NCBI GenBank assembly: GCA_036245525.1
Contig: BTPG01000007.1
Span: forward strand, 165,192,976-165,256,975
Length of the DNA stretch: 64,000 nucleotides
Reading direction: 5' to 3'
Source: Semisulcospira habei
Lineage: Eukaryota > Mollusca > Gastropoda > Semisulcospiridae
Shown here: positions 41,291-53,700 of the stretch, in pieces
How the letters are laid out: every line of letters starts with the position of its first letter
Position numbering within the stretch: position 1 is the stretch's first letter
Position numbers and translations under genes: made by a program
Notes under the pieces: generated by a model
The model's input: only the letters and a program-made list of their open reading frames with translations
What the model was told of the DNA's origin: nothing
The model's database searches: none

Positions 41291-41630
41291 GAACTGAAAA
41301 CGAGTTCTAGTGTACTCTGAAGAAGATTTCTTTCCAGGTTAGCCATGGAAACATGCTGTAGAATAACGCACAGTTTTGTCCTTTTATTCTGAAGCGTGTT
41401 CCTTTTTTTTTGTTGGTGATGAAACTGAAGTACAGTAATTTTCCCGTAAATTGCTCGTGGAGTCTCACAGATTTCATCCTCAAACATATCCAGCAGTGTA
41501 AACGTATGAAAGTGCAACTTAGGTTGAATGATGGTGGTAGGGTCGCCGAAGGGTGGGGATGTGTGACAGTGATTCAAACATCGACGGCCGAATGTAAAGG
41601 GGGGGCGAGTGGTTGTAGTGAAGGTGATCG

Positions 41631-41708
41631 CTAGCCCAAGACGCCTCCGAGAATTCCACACAAGATTATGACGAGAATGACTAGGCAGATGAGGATCATG
41701 ATTTTCTT
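41631..41708 (-). CDS. Syntaxin alternative terminal exon a (transmembrane anchor)
   Basis: On the - strand, acceptor TTTTTCAG precedes AAGAAAATCATG. It encodes [16 protein letters not shown] followed by CGILGGVLG and TAG (41631-41633). KKIM plus the hydrophobic helix and a GG(V/I)xG end is closest to the canonical syntaxin-1 tail. It is 20 kb downstream of the SNARE exon, the most distal choice. Confidence 0.93.
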   Translation of the reverse strand, partial: KKIMILICLVILVIILCGILGGVLG

Positions 41709-44700
41709 CTGAAAAACAGAAAGAAAAAGATATCGCTTAATACAACAATGATTACTGTGCAAGGCACTCAAGTTGCTCAACAGTAGATGTAAATAGAAGT
41801 AGGTACAAAATGATGCGTTTTTTTATGTAAACAGTTGATCAAAGTATGGATAAATACGCAATATGTCAAAACGTGTAAAGTTGATCAACATGTACTTCTA
41901 ATTTCTGAATGTTGTCTATTAGAAAATACTTGTTAACCCATTCAGTCCTGACGCCCTACAGCAGGAGATGGGTCGACCATGATAATTCAAGGGTAGTGCC
42001 AGATTAGCACGGCGCCGACAGGCGCCAAGCTAATCTGGCACTACCGTTGAATTATCATGGTCGATCCATCTCCTGCAACAGGTGCATAGTCGTCAGATGA
42101 CGCCTCCAAAATTGGGGAAATACGTGCGTCGGGGCTGAATGAATTAAAAATATACAGATATATTTTGTACTGTCAGTCTGTGAACAAAATACAGTATGCG
42201 CGTAACTTGAGTACAGTTTAAGAGACACAGGATCTCTTACAATCCCCCAAACGCTCAAGAACTAGAGTTCTGGAAAAAAACATTTAAATAATTTGTAAAA
42301 ATCCTGTTTATTCACTAATAACATTCAAATTCATCTATTTAACCCTTTTAGCCCCAAGGTCTCATTTCTCAAATTTGGGAGGTGTAGCAGTTGCAGGAGA
42401 TGGATTGACCATGATAATTCAAGGGTAGTGCCAGATTAGCTCGGCGCCTGCAGGCGCCAAGCGAATCTTGCACTACCCTTGAATTATCATGGTTAATCCA
42501 TCTCCTGGAACTCCACCAGGGAGGCCCCTTTGGGGGCTTAACTGCCTGTCCCAAGTCAGGATAAAGGAGGAGGGTTAGGCGTGGGGCTAGCGACTCCACC
42601 CTGTAAAAAGAAACTTGCTACGGAAACGACAACAAGGGAAAAAGCGACAACCGGCGCTGGGAGCGAAGCAGACCAGGAAACTGGACTTATGACGGATGGG
42701 GACCAAAGCCGCAAGGACGTCTCCACCCCGATAGCGGAACTCCTGACGCCAAAACGATGGATCAGAATTGGATGCTGGAACGTGCGAACGCTCTACCAGA
42801 CTGGAAAGCTGGCGCAAGCAGTAAGTGAACTGAACCGCCACAAACTAACCCTCATGGGAGTAACAGAAGCAAGATGGACTGGTGCTGGCAGACAGAGGTT
42901 GAGCTCCGGAGAAGTCATCATCTGGTCTGGAAGAACAGACAACGAACACCGAGAAGGAGTTGCTGTCATCATCAATAAGAGCAAGGCCAACACCGTTCTA
43001 CAGTGGAAACCTGTGAACGAGCGCCTGCTGTACGTCAGGATGAATTCCAAATACGCAAAGCTGTCTATTGTTGTGGGCTACGCACCGATAGACGACGCGG
43101 AAGAAGAGGATAAGGATGCATTCTACGACGCCCTCCAAGCTGTTTTGGAAGACATCCCTCGACATGACGTGCTGATGCTGATCGGTGACTTCAACGCTAA
43201 GGTCGGCTGCGACAATGAAGACAGAAAGAGGACCATGGGACGACATGGAGCGGGTGTGATCAACGACAACGGGGAGAGGCTGGTCAATTTCTGCGAGGAG
43301 AATGACTTAGTCATAGGAGGGACCCTGTTTGCGCATAGGGAGATCCACAAACTCACATGGAAATCACCAGACGGCAAGACCCAGAACCAGATCGACCACA
43401 TCATCATTAATGGTCGCTGGAGGCACTCTCTGCAGGATGTGCGAGTGATGCGACATGCTGACATTGGCAGCGACCATAGTCTTCTGGTGGGGAAGGTGAC
43501 ATTGAAGCTTAGGAAAGTAAAGATAGGAGACACCAGAAATCAGCGCTACGACGTGGCCAAGTTGAAAGACCCAAAAGTGAAAGAAGAGTTTAGGTTGGCC
43601 CTCAGGAATAGATTTAGTGTTTTGGAAGATGAGACAGCGCTGACTATTGAAGATTTCAACAGAGCCATGAAGGAAACAGGAGGGGAAGTTTTAGGATACA
43701 GAAAGAGCAGGAAGACAGAGTGGATCTCAGAAGACACGTGGGCTCGCATAGAAGAGAGAAGACAGATCAAGAAGAAACTTTTGGATACCAAATCACCAAG
43801 ACTGAAGGAAAGAATATCAAGAGAATACAGAGAGAAAGATCAAGCGGTGAAGACATCAGCGAGAAGAGACAAGAGAATGTACACAGAAAGGCTGGCAGAA
43901 GAAGCGGAGGCAGCTGCAAAACAGAGAGACATGAAGACAGTGTACCAGAACACCAAGAAGCTGAAGGGCGATTACGGGCAACACCACGACCTTCCAGTGA
44001 GAGCTGAAGATGGAACTCATGTCACAGTAGAGGAAGAGAAGCTGAAGAGATGGAAGCAACACTTCGAGTCCATCCTGAACCGCTCAGACCCACCAACCCT
44101 CACTGACATTCCTGAAGCGGAGGAGGACCTGGACATTAACCTCGGCAACATTACTATTGCGGAAGTCAAGCAGGCCATTCAAAAGCTGAAGAACGGGAAG
44201 GCACCTGGCGATGACGGAGTGTGCCCCGAGATGCTGAAAGTAGAAGATATGGTAACGCCGCAGCTTCTTTGTCAGATTTTTCAAAAGATCTGGGACACTG
44301 AGGAAGCGCCGAGCGATTGGAAGACCGGCACCATCGTCAAACTTCCGAAGAAAGGAGACCTGGGGAACTGTAACAACTGGCGAGGCATCACCTTACTATC
44401 CCTCGCCAGCAAGATCTTCAGCCGCATTCTCCTTGAACGCATTACGACAGCAGTGAATGGCATCCTTCGCCGGGAGCAGGCAGGTTTTAGGAAAGGCAAG
44501 TCCTGCATTGACCATATTTTCGTACTGAGACAGATCCTTGAGCAGTCTAACGAATGGAATGGATCCCTCTATGTGGTCTTTGTAGACTTTGAGAAGGCCT
44601 TCGACAGTCTGCATCGAGACTCCCTTTGGAAAATCCTGCGATACTATGGAATCCCCCAGAAACTTGTCAACGTCATCAGGTCCCTGTACAAGAATTTTGA

Positions 44701-47700
44701 GTGCAGAGTCGTCCACAACAACCAGCTCACCGAACCGTTTAAGGTGGAAACCGGAGTGAAACAAGGATGTATTCTTTCGCCAATCCTATTCTCAATGGCA
44801 ATTGATTGGATCATGCGCCGCACCACAGAGGGAAGGAGGCAGGGAATTCAGTGGACGCTGACCTCAATGCTGGATGACCTCGACTACGCCGATGATATCG
44901 GGCTGCTGGCAAGCAGAAACCAGGACATGCAACAGAAGACACAACAGTTGACACAGTCAGCAAGCTCCATAGGTCTCGGGGTCAACATTAGGAAGACTCA
45001 AGTCATGAGGAAGAACACCATAGTGGGCGACCCAATCACCATCAATGACCAACCTCTGCAAGAGGTGGACGAGTTCACGTACCTGGGCAGCAAGGTTACC
45101 ACAGATGGAGACTGCACAAGGGAGATCACCACAAGAATCAGCAAAGCCAACCAAGCCTTCGCAATGCTGAAACCCATCTGGAGGACCACAAGCCTGAGCA
45201 TCCACACCAAGCTCCGTATTTTTAAGAGCAACGTGCTGAGTGTCCTTCTATATGGGTCAGAATGCTGGAAATCCACTACCGCTACGGAACGCAAGCTGGA
45301 TGTCTTCCAGAACAAGTGCCTGCGACGGATCATGAAGGTCTTCTGGCCAAACATGATTACAAACGAGGAACTACGGAAGAGAGCAGGCGCAGACAGCATC
45401 GCTGAAACCATCGCCACATGGAGATGGAGATGGCTAGGCCACGTTTGCAGAATGTCACCTGACTCATTACCAAGGGTGGCACTGAGATGGACACCACAGG
45501 GGAAGAGAAACCGTGGGCGACCAAAGGAGACGTGGCGCCGAACCGTGGAGCGAGAGCTCAAGAACAGAGGCCTTACTCTGCAAACAGCACCCAAAATAGC
45601 AGCTGACAGACAAAAGTGGCGCTCCCTTGCCGTCGCCTCAAGCACCAGATGGCGCAGAGAGGACTGAATGAATCCATCTCCTGGTCCATGTAGGGACTCG
45701 GGGCTAAACAAGCATTTGTTGGTACTTCAGGGACATGATACTGAGAACATTCCAACCCAACTTAGCTTGCCGCAAGAGTGTTTGCATCGCTACCAACATT
45801 ATTTAGCATTTCATTATGTAGCTTTCAGATTTCAACATTCAAATTATAAAATCTTATCTTATGAGGTCTGAAATGTGAAGTATAAAATGTACTTCTCCAT
45901 GTGAAAAACATGTACAGTTACTTACTAAATGGAGCAGGAAACCACAACAAAAGTATTCAATCATTAATTCAACACATTCAGCCCGACGGCCGTATTTCCC
46001 AAATATTGGAGGCGTCCTCTAATTACTATGCACCAGTTGCAGGAGATGGATTGACCATGATAATTTAAGGGCAGTGCCAGATTAGCTTGGCGCCGACAGG
46101 CGCCAAGCTAATCTGGCACTACCCTTGAATTATCATGGTCCACCCATCTCCTGCTGTAGTGCGTCAGGGCTGAATGGGTTAAAGGGATAGGTGTGCTGGT
46201 CTGTGCTTTTGGACCTTACGGCTCAAAGCAGCAAGGCCAAAGTCAAAGGCCAGCACCAAAATAACTTACCAACTCCGTGCGCTGTACAATATTAATGGAA
46301 TCTGATGTGACAAAAAGAACATCATTGTAAGAGTGAACAACATCAAGACGCCAAATCCACATGAAGCTTGTGCAACACACCAAAACAGTCACATGCAAGT
46401 GTACAAGGAGACTAGCTCAGTTCACTGTTTTATTACTATTATTTAGCATTATTATTATCATTGCACTGTATGATTATATTATTATTATTATTGCAGGCAT
46501 TTGGGCCACTCATCAGGGTTTTCCTCAGGTACTCCCCCAAAATTGGTAAAATAATAATAATAGTCAATTTTTAAATAGGTCGGGTGGCACTGATCTATGA
46601 CACATCTTCTCCAGAGAAGGCATCCCAAATTTCCCCTAGTTGGACAATAAAGTTGTAAAAATAAGAAATAATAAAAACAAACTAGATTTATCACACCTTT
46701 GAAACAGGGCAGTACCACATACCTGAAACACAAAAGTATACAACCAACAGATTTTCTGTTCTTAACCCATATCGTACCGAGGCTAAAAGCTTGAAATTTG
46801 TGCACTGCCATATGCAAGCTACATTATAGTACTTACTGATAAGGATATAGAGGCGCCAAGCTATTCTGGCACTACCCTTGAACTATTTTAGTCAAACTCA
46901 TTTCACACACCGGTGTATTCCGAATGATAAGGGTTAAATTAACCCCCATCTGGCTGCAGCCATCGGTACTGTAAACAGTATGGGTGACTGCAAGGGTAAA
47001 GTCAGATACAGGTACAAGTGCTGGGTAGGTTTAGCTGATCTTTTCACCTGTTTGCAAATGAATGTGTCGGACTCACGTGAACGCGTTTGATGGGCTAACC
47101 CCTTTCAATGCCAGTGGTCATGTTTCTAAAACCACAGTGAATTGAACATGTGGTCCAAGCAACACAGTTACAAAGCCATCAAGAGGCACAGAATCTCACG
47201 AGCTCCCGCAACTGTGGGGGGTTCTTTGCCATTTGTAGCTGTGTTGAACTTATTTTGGCTGGGTAAAGGGAGCCGCCTCAAGGGTAGTGCCTGATTAGCT
47301 TAGCGCCTGGAAGGCGCCAAGCTAATCAGGCACTACCCTTGAGTCAGCTACCTTTATTAAGGGTGATGACAGTGCAAGGGTAGAGGTAGTGGCACTTTCC
47401 GGTGATGCCCATTTTCAGAACCGCAGTAATATGCGGTCTCGTTACCATCACAAGTTGTCCAAGCGCAAACAATAATCCAGCCTCAAGATTGCAGCAATTT
47501 AATTTTTACCAGTCCATCTGTGTCCATATAGATGTAGACATATAACTGTGCTCGGGTGATTTTTGGCCTTATGGTCAACAGCCATAAGCTGCAAAATCAC
47601 AGACCAGTATACAAATTATGAGAAACCTATCACACCCTGTAAACATTTTTTTAAAGTTGTTTCTGCAGTCATCAAGGCTAATGTCCCAACATGCTGCCCA

Positions 47701-50700
47701 TTTATCATTCAGGCAAAGGAAACAAAACGCACAACTCAAGGTCATTTCTACTGAGTTTACTAATGACAAATAAATGTTAAGAACATTGTAATGTACACAA
47801 AAAGGTACATCAAGGTCAAGGTCAAATGACAGAATGTAACAAAAAATTCACCTCTCCATTTGTTTTCAACCAAGTGATATCTGTATGTCAAAATGTCGAA
47901 GTTGCACATGTGATAGTGAATGAGGAGGCACTTGTTCTGAATATTTTGCCAAATCCAAAGGCAAAATGTTGTCCAGAGGAATGTTTTGTTGTTCTGTTAA
48001 CCATCTGGCTGTCCAGAGCGCAGTTCATCCAAGTGATCCATGCAAAGTGCTATGAACAGCCAAAGGGTTAACCCCCTTGTACACACAGCCAGTTTACAGT
48101 GCCTGCACGCACAAGGGGGGGTTATGAGCAGAAATTTGATGAAACCCATGATTTCTGAAGAAAACAGCCTTTGACCGTATCAACAATTACCCTCAGTACA
48201 AAAAATAATGTACAGCGTACACTGAAAAAAACAAAAAAAAGATCACGAAGGTATTTACTATGCTGATTATCTACAGAATACTTTGGCATGGGGTGGGGAT
48301 AATTGATAAAGTGAGGTACACTTGTGTGTGTGTGTGTGTGTGTGTGCGCGTGTGTGTGTGCATGCATGCCACACGTACACTTGCATATAAACACACTCGC
48401 ATGCGCACACGCTCGCATGCGAGTGTGTTTATATGCAAGTGAATGTGTGGAAAGGGGGTCTGGGGCATAGACTAAACTTGAGACAGACGAAAAAGGAGGC
48501 AACTCTGAGACAAATCTGACAACTGCTAATGGCTGGTTGACTTTACATAATCATTCGTCGTCCTCAGTCCCTGACAACAAAATGTTAAAAAGACTGAATC
48601 CTTTTCGCACGACGCCACCAGCAATACAGTATCAGTGACTGCATGAAAAAGGGGCTAAAAGGATATTTAACACATTCACACTTAAAAACACCACAGCTGA
48701 AGGACTGGACTTGAACTATAATAAACGAGCCATCTCAACAAATTTCTCCAAATTTGCGATAATCATAATGATTATTTGGAGCGGAAGAATTGATGTACAA
48801 AATGTAGTTTAACCCTCTTAACCCCAAGGCAGCATTTCCAAACTTTCGGAGGCGTTGTCCAACGACTGTGTATTAGTTGTAAGAGATGGAATGATCATGG
48901 TTGTAAGAGATGGAATGATCATGATAATTCATCATGATAATTCAAGGGTAGTGCCAGATGAGCTTGGCGCCTTCAGGCGCCAAGCTCATCTGGCACTACC
49001 CTTGAATTATTATGATCAATCCATCACCTGCTGCGGGGTCCCGGGGCTAAATGGGTTAAAGAAATGAAGGCTGTACAATGCTTGATGTCCCGACAGCAAC
49101 AAGACTTCCTCAGGATGTGCCTGCACTGATTTTACTTTTAGGGAAGGTGGAGGGGGGTTTACAACTGACCGAGTCAAAGATTTGGTCTTTTCTTTGTGGG
49201 TAGGTGTTAAGGGACGGAGAAAACACTTTAACCCTTTGCGTGTCCGTATCGGTTTCTGTTGCGATGATATCGCGACAAAAACCGATACGGACACGCAAGG
49301 GTTAAGTTTTGCAACAAGATGGCCCATTTCTACAGCCACGGGTAAGGTTTAAAGTATGAGTGGTTGCATGCATAAAGGGTTAACCAACCCCCAGCGACCT
49401 CATAAAATTCCTTCATCATGAAAGAATATTAAATTATTTGCACATTAAATTTAAGATCATGAGCATTACACTATTGAAAATACAACTGTACATCGTGCTG
49501 TGCTGGTCTGTGATGTTGGGCCGTATGCCTTACAGCTAGAGGGTCCAAATCACAAACCAGCAAACCAAATACATGTATGTACACCAGACATGATGCACAT
49601 CTAATACGTATGGAGGAAATCATAGACGTTCATTCACATCTAAGGCAGTACTGAGAAATCACAACAAAAATCCAAGCAAAATGAAGTCAGTACCTTTAAT
49701 GCCAGGGCACAGTGCTATACATAGCGAAACAACAAGAGACACAGATCCGCACACGCCCCTGCACATGCACAGGCTCATGCAGATCTCTGCCTCTTGCCCA
49801 ACCCTTTTATATCTAGAGACGTAACTCACCGCAAGTGGCATTTTAAATTGTTAAGAGTAAAAACACAACATGAATTGAAGGTAATGTATGTACACTGTAC
49901 TTAACTGAGTTTAGAGGAAAGACTCAACGTGAATTTAATGTATGTACATTCTAATGTACACTATATCAAACAGCTGCTTTAACCCATATCATACTGAGGC
50001 TAAAAGTTCAAATTTGTACACTGCCATATGCAAGCTACATTACAGTACTTACAGATAAGGATACGGACCAATGGCTGTAGTTCAAGGGTGGTGCCAGAAT
50101 AGCTTGGCGCCTCAAGGCGCCAAGCTATTCTGGCACTACCCTTGAACTATTTTAGTCAAACTTATTTCGCACACTGGTGTATTCCGAATGATGAGGGTTA
50201 ATCAAACAGTTGGTTTAATCAAAATCTAAAATGTAACTCAGAGTATCAAGTTAGGATGAACCGGTTTAACAAGTTCAGCGTGTGTAGAGTACAAAATAAT
50301 TGCCTTTAAAATCAACGTCCAAACTGTCAGGTCTAGCCTGTTCGGGCATCAAGTTAGGATGAAACAAAAAAGGAGATGGATTGATTGTACATTGCTTAAC
50401 GCCCCGACAGCAACAAGACTTTCTCAGGACGTGCCTGCACTGCTTGTGAAAAAAACAAAACAACAGAATATTGAATGTATGTCGCCAGCCAGTTTAATAC
50501 GTTAAATAAACCTACGACATTGGGCCTAAATAACGCCAAGACCATTTAGCAACACACATCCAATATCAAGAGCTACAGGCAGCACAGACAGTAGGGAGAG
50601 TTTAAAAAAGGAAAATACAGGTGAATGGACCAAGGGTAGACAGAAACACATACCCCAGAATAGAACAGAAAACCCACCCTGTGAGGCTGACCAGGGTGAC

Positions 50701-53700
50701 CCTGGGAACTAAAAAGTAGTTAACCCCACCCAAGTCCCCCAGGGCAGACCCGGGTGGGGAAAAATAGATGGAAAAAGAAGAACTGTTAAGCTTTGTCTCA
50801 TGAAACCTAACCATCATGGCCCTATAAAGGAAGACCTAAAGATTAGCTGGGCGGGGAATGAAGCACTGTAAACTGTTGCTGAGTTACTTCTGTATTTTAT
50901 GATTACCAATGTTGTAGAAATAATCCCCCCCCCCCCTCTCCTGACAATGAAAAGACATTTTTGTCACCTAACAACTGTACAATTTTCAGTGGCAGAACTG
51001 GCCCTTCGTCTGTCTTGTACCGTGTTTGTCTTAAATGGCGTAAATCCGTGTCTGTTACGTGAGTGTGCGTGTTGGGTTTCAGTTCGCGGCGCTTTGAGTC
51101 GATTTGCCCAAAAATTGAGAAAAAGCGCCTATATAATACCGGTATTATTATTATTATTATTATTATTACAATTACATGTATTCACACTTAACCCTCTGCG
51201 TGTCCCTATAAGTTTTTGTCGCGATGATTCAGGAATGATACAGGAATCATCGTGACAAAAACCGATACAGACATGCAAAGGGTTAACACTGTATGGGGTA
51301 AGCAAAGGAAATTCTGAATATCAGCATTTTAACCCCTTGTGCATGCAGCCACTGGTATTGTAAACAGTACTGATGGCTGCATGCACACGAGGGGTTAACG
51401 TATTTCATAAAGATGAAGAACGCACACCTATAACTCAACCTCATCACACTGGAAAAAATGAACATGTCAGGGAGAATACATGTATAGGCAAACTATACCA
51501 AATTACTCTCCCCCCTCCCCAAAACATCTGGAGTTAAGTGGTTATGATGGAAATGTACATAAAACTGTAATGGCTAAAAAGAAAATGCCACCTAAGTACT
51601 ATATCGAGAAGGAATTCGCCATGCAATATATTTTTTTTTAATATAAACATTGTTCTGGTTACTAAATACATAATTACACATGCAGCAATATCTGTTTTGA
51701 ACAAACTACACATAACTGAACGTTCACAAGAAACTAAAACTAATAAAACGGCAGAAAAATTCCCTCAGTCATGCAAAACACCTTTAACTCATTCCGCCCG
51801 GCGCACATATTTCCCAAATTTTGGAGGCCTCATCCAACGACTATGCACCTGTTGCAGGAGATGGATCGACCACGATAATTCAAGGGTAGTGCCAGATTAG
51901 CTTGGCGCCTGTTGGCGCCAAGCTAATCTGGCACTCCCCTTGAATTATCATGGTCGACCCATCTCCTGCTGTAGTGCGTCAGGGCTGAATGGGTTAACCC
52001 GTGCAGTGCTGAGAAAATCTGAACACCACCCAACTGCAAAGGGCATAGATCCTCATGATAATAATAATCATAATAAAGGAGATTTGTTAAGCGCTTATTC
52101 TAAAAGTAGATCTAAGCACTGATACAATGAAAAGGCTAACAGCTAACATGCACACACACACACACACACCCACATACGTGACAGTGGTGATGAATTGTGC
52201 ATGGCTGGGGAAATGAACTAATGAAAGGCAGCGTCGTAGAAGTGGGTTTTGCAAAGTGATTTGAGTGAGGAGACCATTTGACAGTTACGGACCGGGTGAA
52301 GGGGGGGGGGGGGAGGCGGGGGGAAGGGGGCGGGGAGGCGGGGGGAGGGGGCGGGGAGACTGTTCCAAGTGGCGGGGCCAAGATGGGAAAAGGCACGACC
52401 GCCACGTGTTTCACATTTGAAATTGGGAAGGCGAAATTTTAAGCGTTTCAGAGGAGGAAGAATGGAGGGTGTGAGATGGAGTACACAGATGGAGTAAGTC
52501 AGAGATATAGGCAGTTGCAGGGACTCATGAGGATCTATGCCCCTTGCTGGCACCACTTTGAATCCGTGTTCCTGGGACAGCTGGGGATCCTGGTGTTGAA
52601 TTAACCAAGACTGCGGGAAAAACAGTCTGTGTCAATTGGCACTGAACGGGTTAACAAAGGCTATGAACACTAACCATCTACATTGTCAAGGCGCCTCCAT
52701 GTACTTTTTGGTATGAACTACTCAAATGAACCCTCGTTACCTACAAAAGTGGTGTCTATGGGGAAATCATAAATATAAACCCCCTTCTAAACCCCCTTTC
52801 ACTCCCAGAACTAAATGAGTTCCACTCCATAGAAGGCATTTAGTTTTGGGAGTCAAAGAGTTAATCTATGCACTAATGATGACAATGTCTTTAACTCATT
52901 CAGCCCGACGCATGCATTTCCCAAATTTTGGAGGCCTCATCTAACGACTATGCACCTGTTGCAGGAGATGCATCGACCATGATAATCCAAGGGCAGTGCC
53001 AGATTAGCTTGGCGCTAACAGGCGCCAAGCTAATCTGGCACTGCCCTTGAATTATCATGGTTGACCCATCTCCTGCTGTCGTGCATTAGGGCTGAATGGG
53101 TTAAGGTGAAAAAAAAAGACAAGATATGTATGCTGAGAGTACAAGAAGTGTGACATCACTTGAATCAGCGGAAACACTTTCATGTTTCCGATGTTGCATT
53201 TCTTCTGCTCATCAGTATACGAATGCTTAAATGTCCTGCTACTAGTTTACACTTCCAGATTATTTCACCCTCTTGTGCATGCTGCCACTAGCACTGCAGA
53301 CAGTACCAGCACCTGTTTGTTTCACCCTCTTGTGCATGCTGCCACTAGCACTGCAGACAGTACCAGCACCTGTTTGCACCAATGGGTTAACCCATTTAAT
53401 CCCAAGGCCCACAATTTTGGAGGTGTCACCTAACAAATATGTACCAGTTGCAGGAGATGAATCAACCATGAAAATTCAAGGGCAGTGCCAGATTAGCTTG
53501 GCGCCTGAAGGCGCCAAGCAAATCTGGCGCTACTCTTGAATTAACATGACAGATCCATTTTGTCGAGGCTAAATGTGTTAAAAAACATTGAAAACATGCA
53601 TCCTTTTTTTAAAAAAAGTACACATTCACACATTTGATACATGTATCTACCGCGAGCATGTCAGATATTTAACTCATTTAAGGTGCCCGACATCGACAGC

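Larger units (their letters stand above)
42339..45708 (+). repeat. Hairpin MITE family B split by a LINE
   Basis: The left part is 42339-42508 with the core hairpin. The right remainder 45671-45708 (AATCCATCTCCTGG to GGGGCTAAAC) follows the LINE. Final TTAA decayed. Confidence 0.88.
51994..52654. repeat. Hairpin MITE family D split by a LINE fragment
   Basis: TTAACCCGTGCAGTG to CTGAACGGGTTAA. D hairpin arms GGGCATAGATCCTCATGA and TCATGAGGATCTATGCCCC are separated by the fragment at 52061-52508. Confidence 0.8.
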
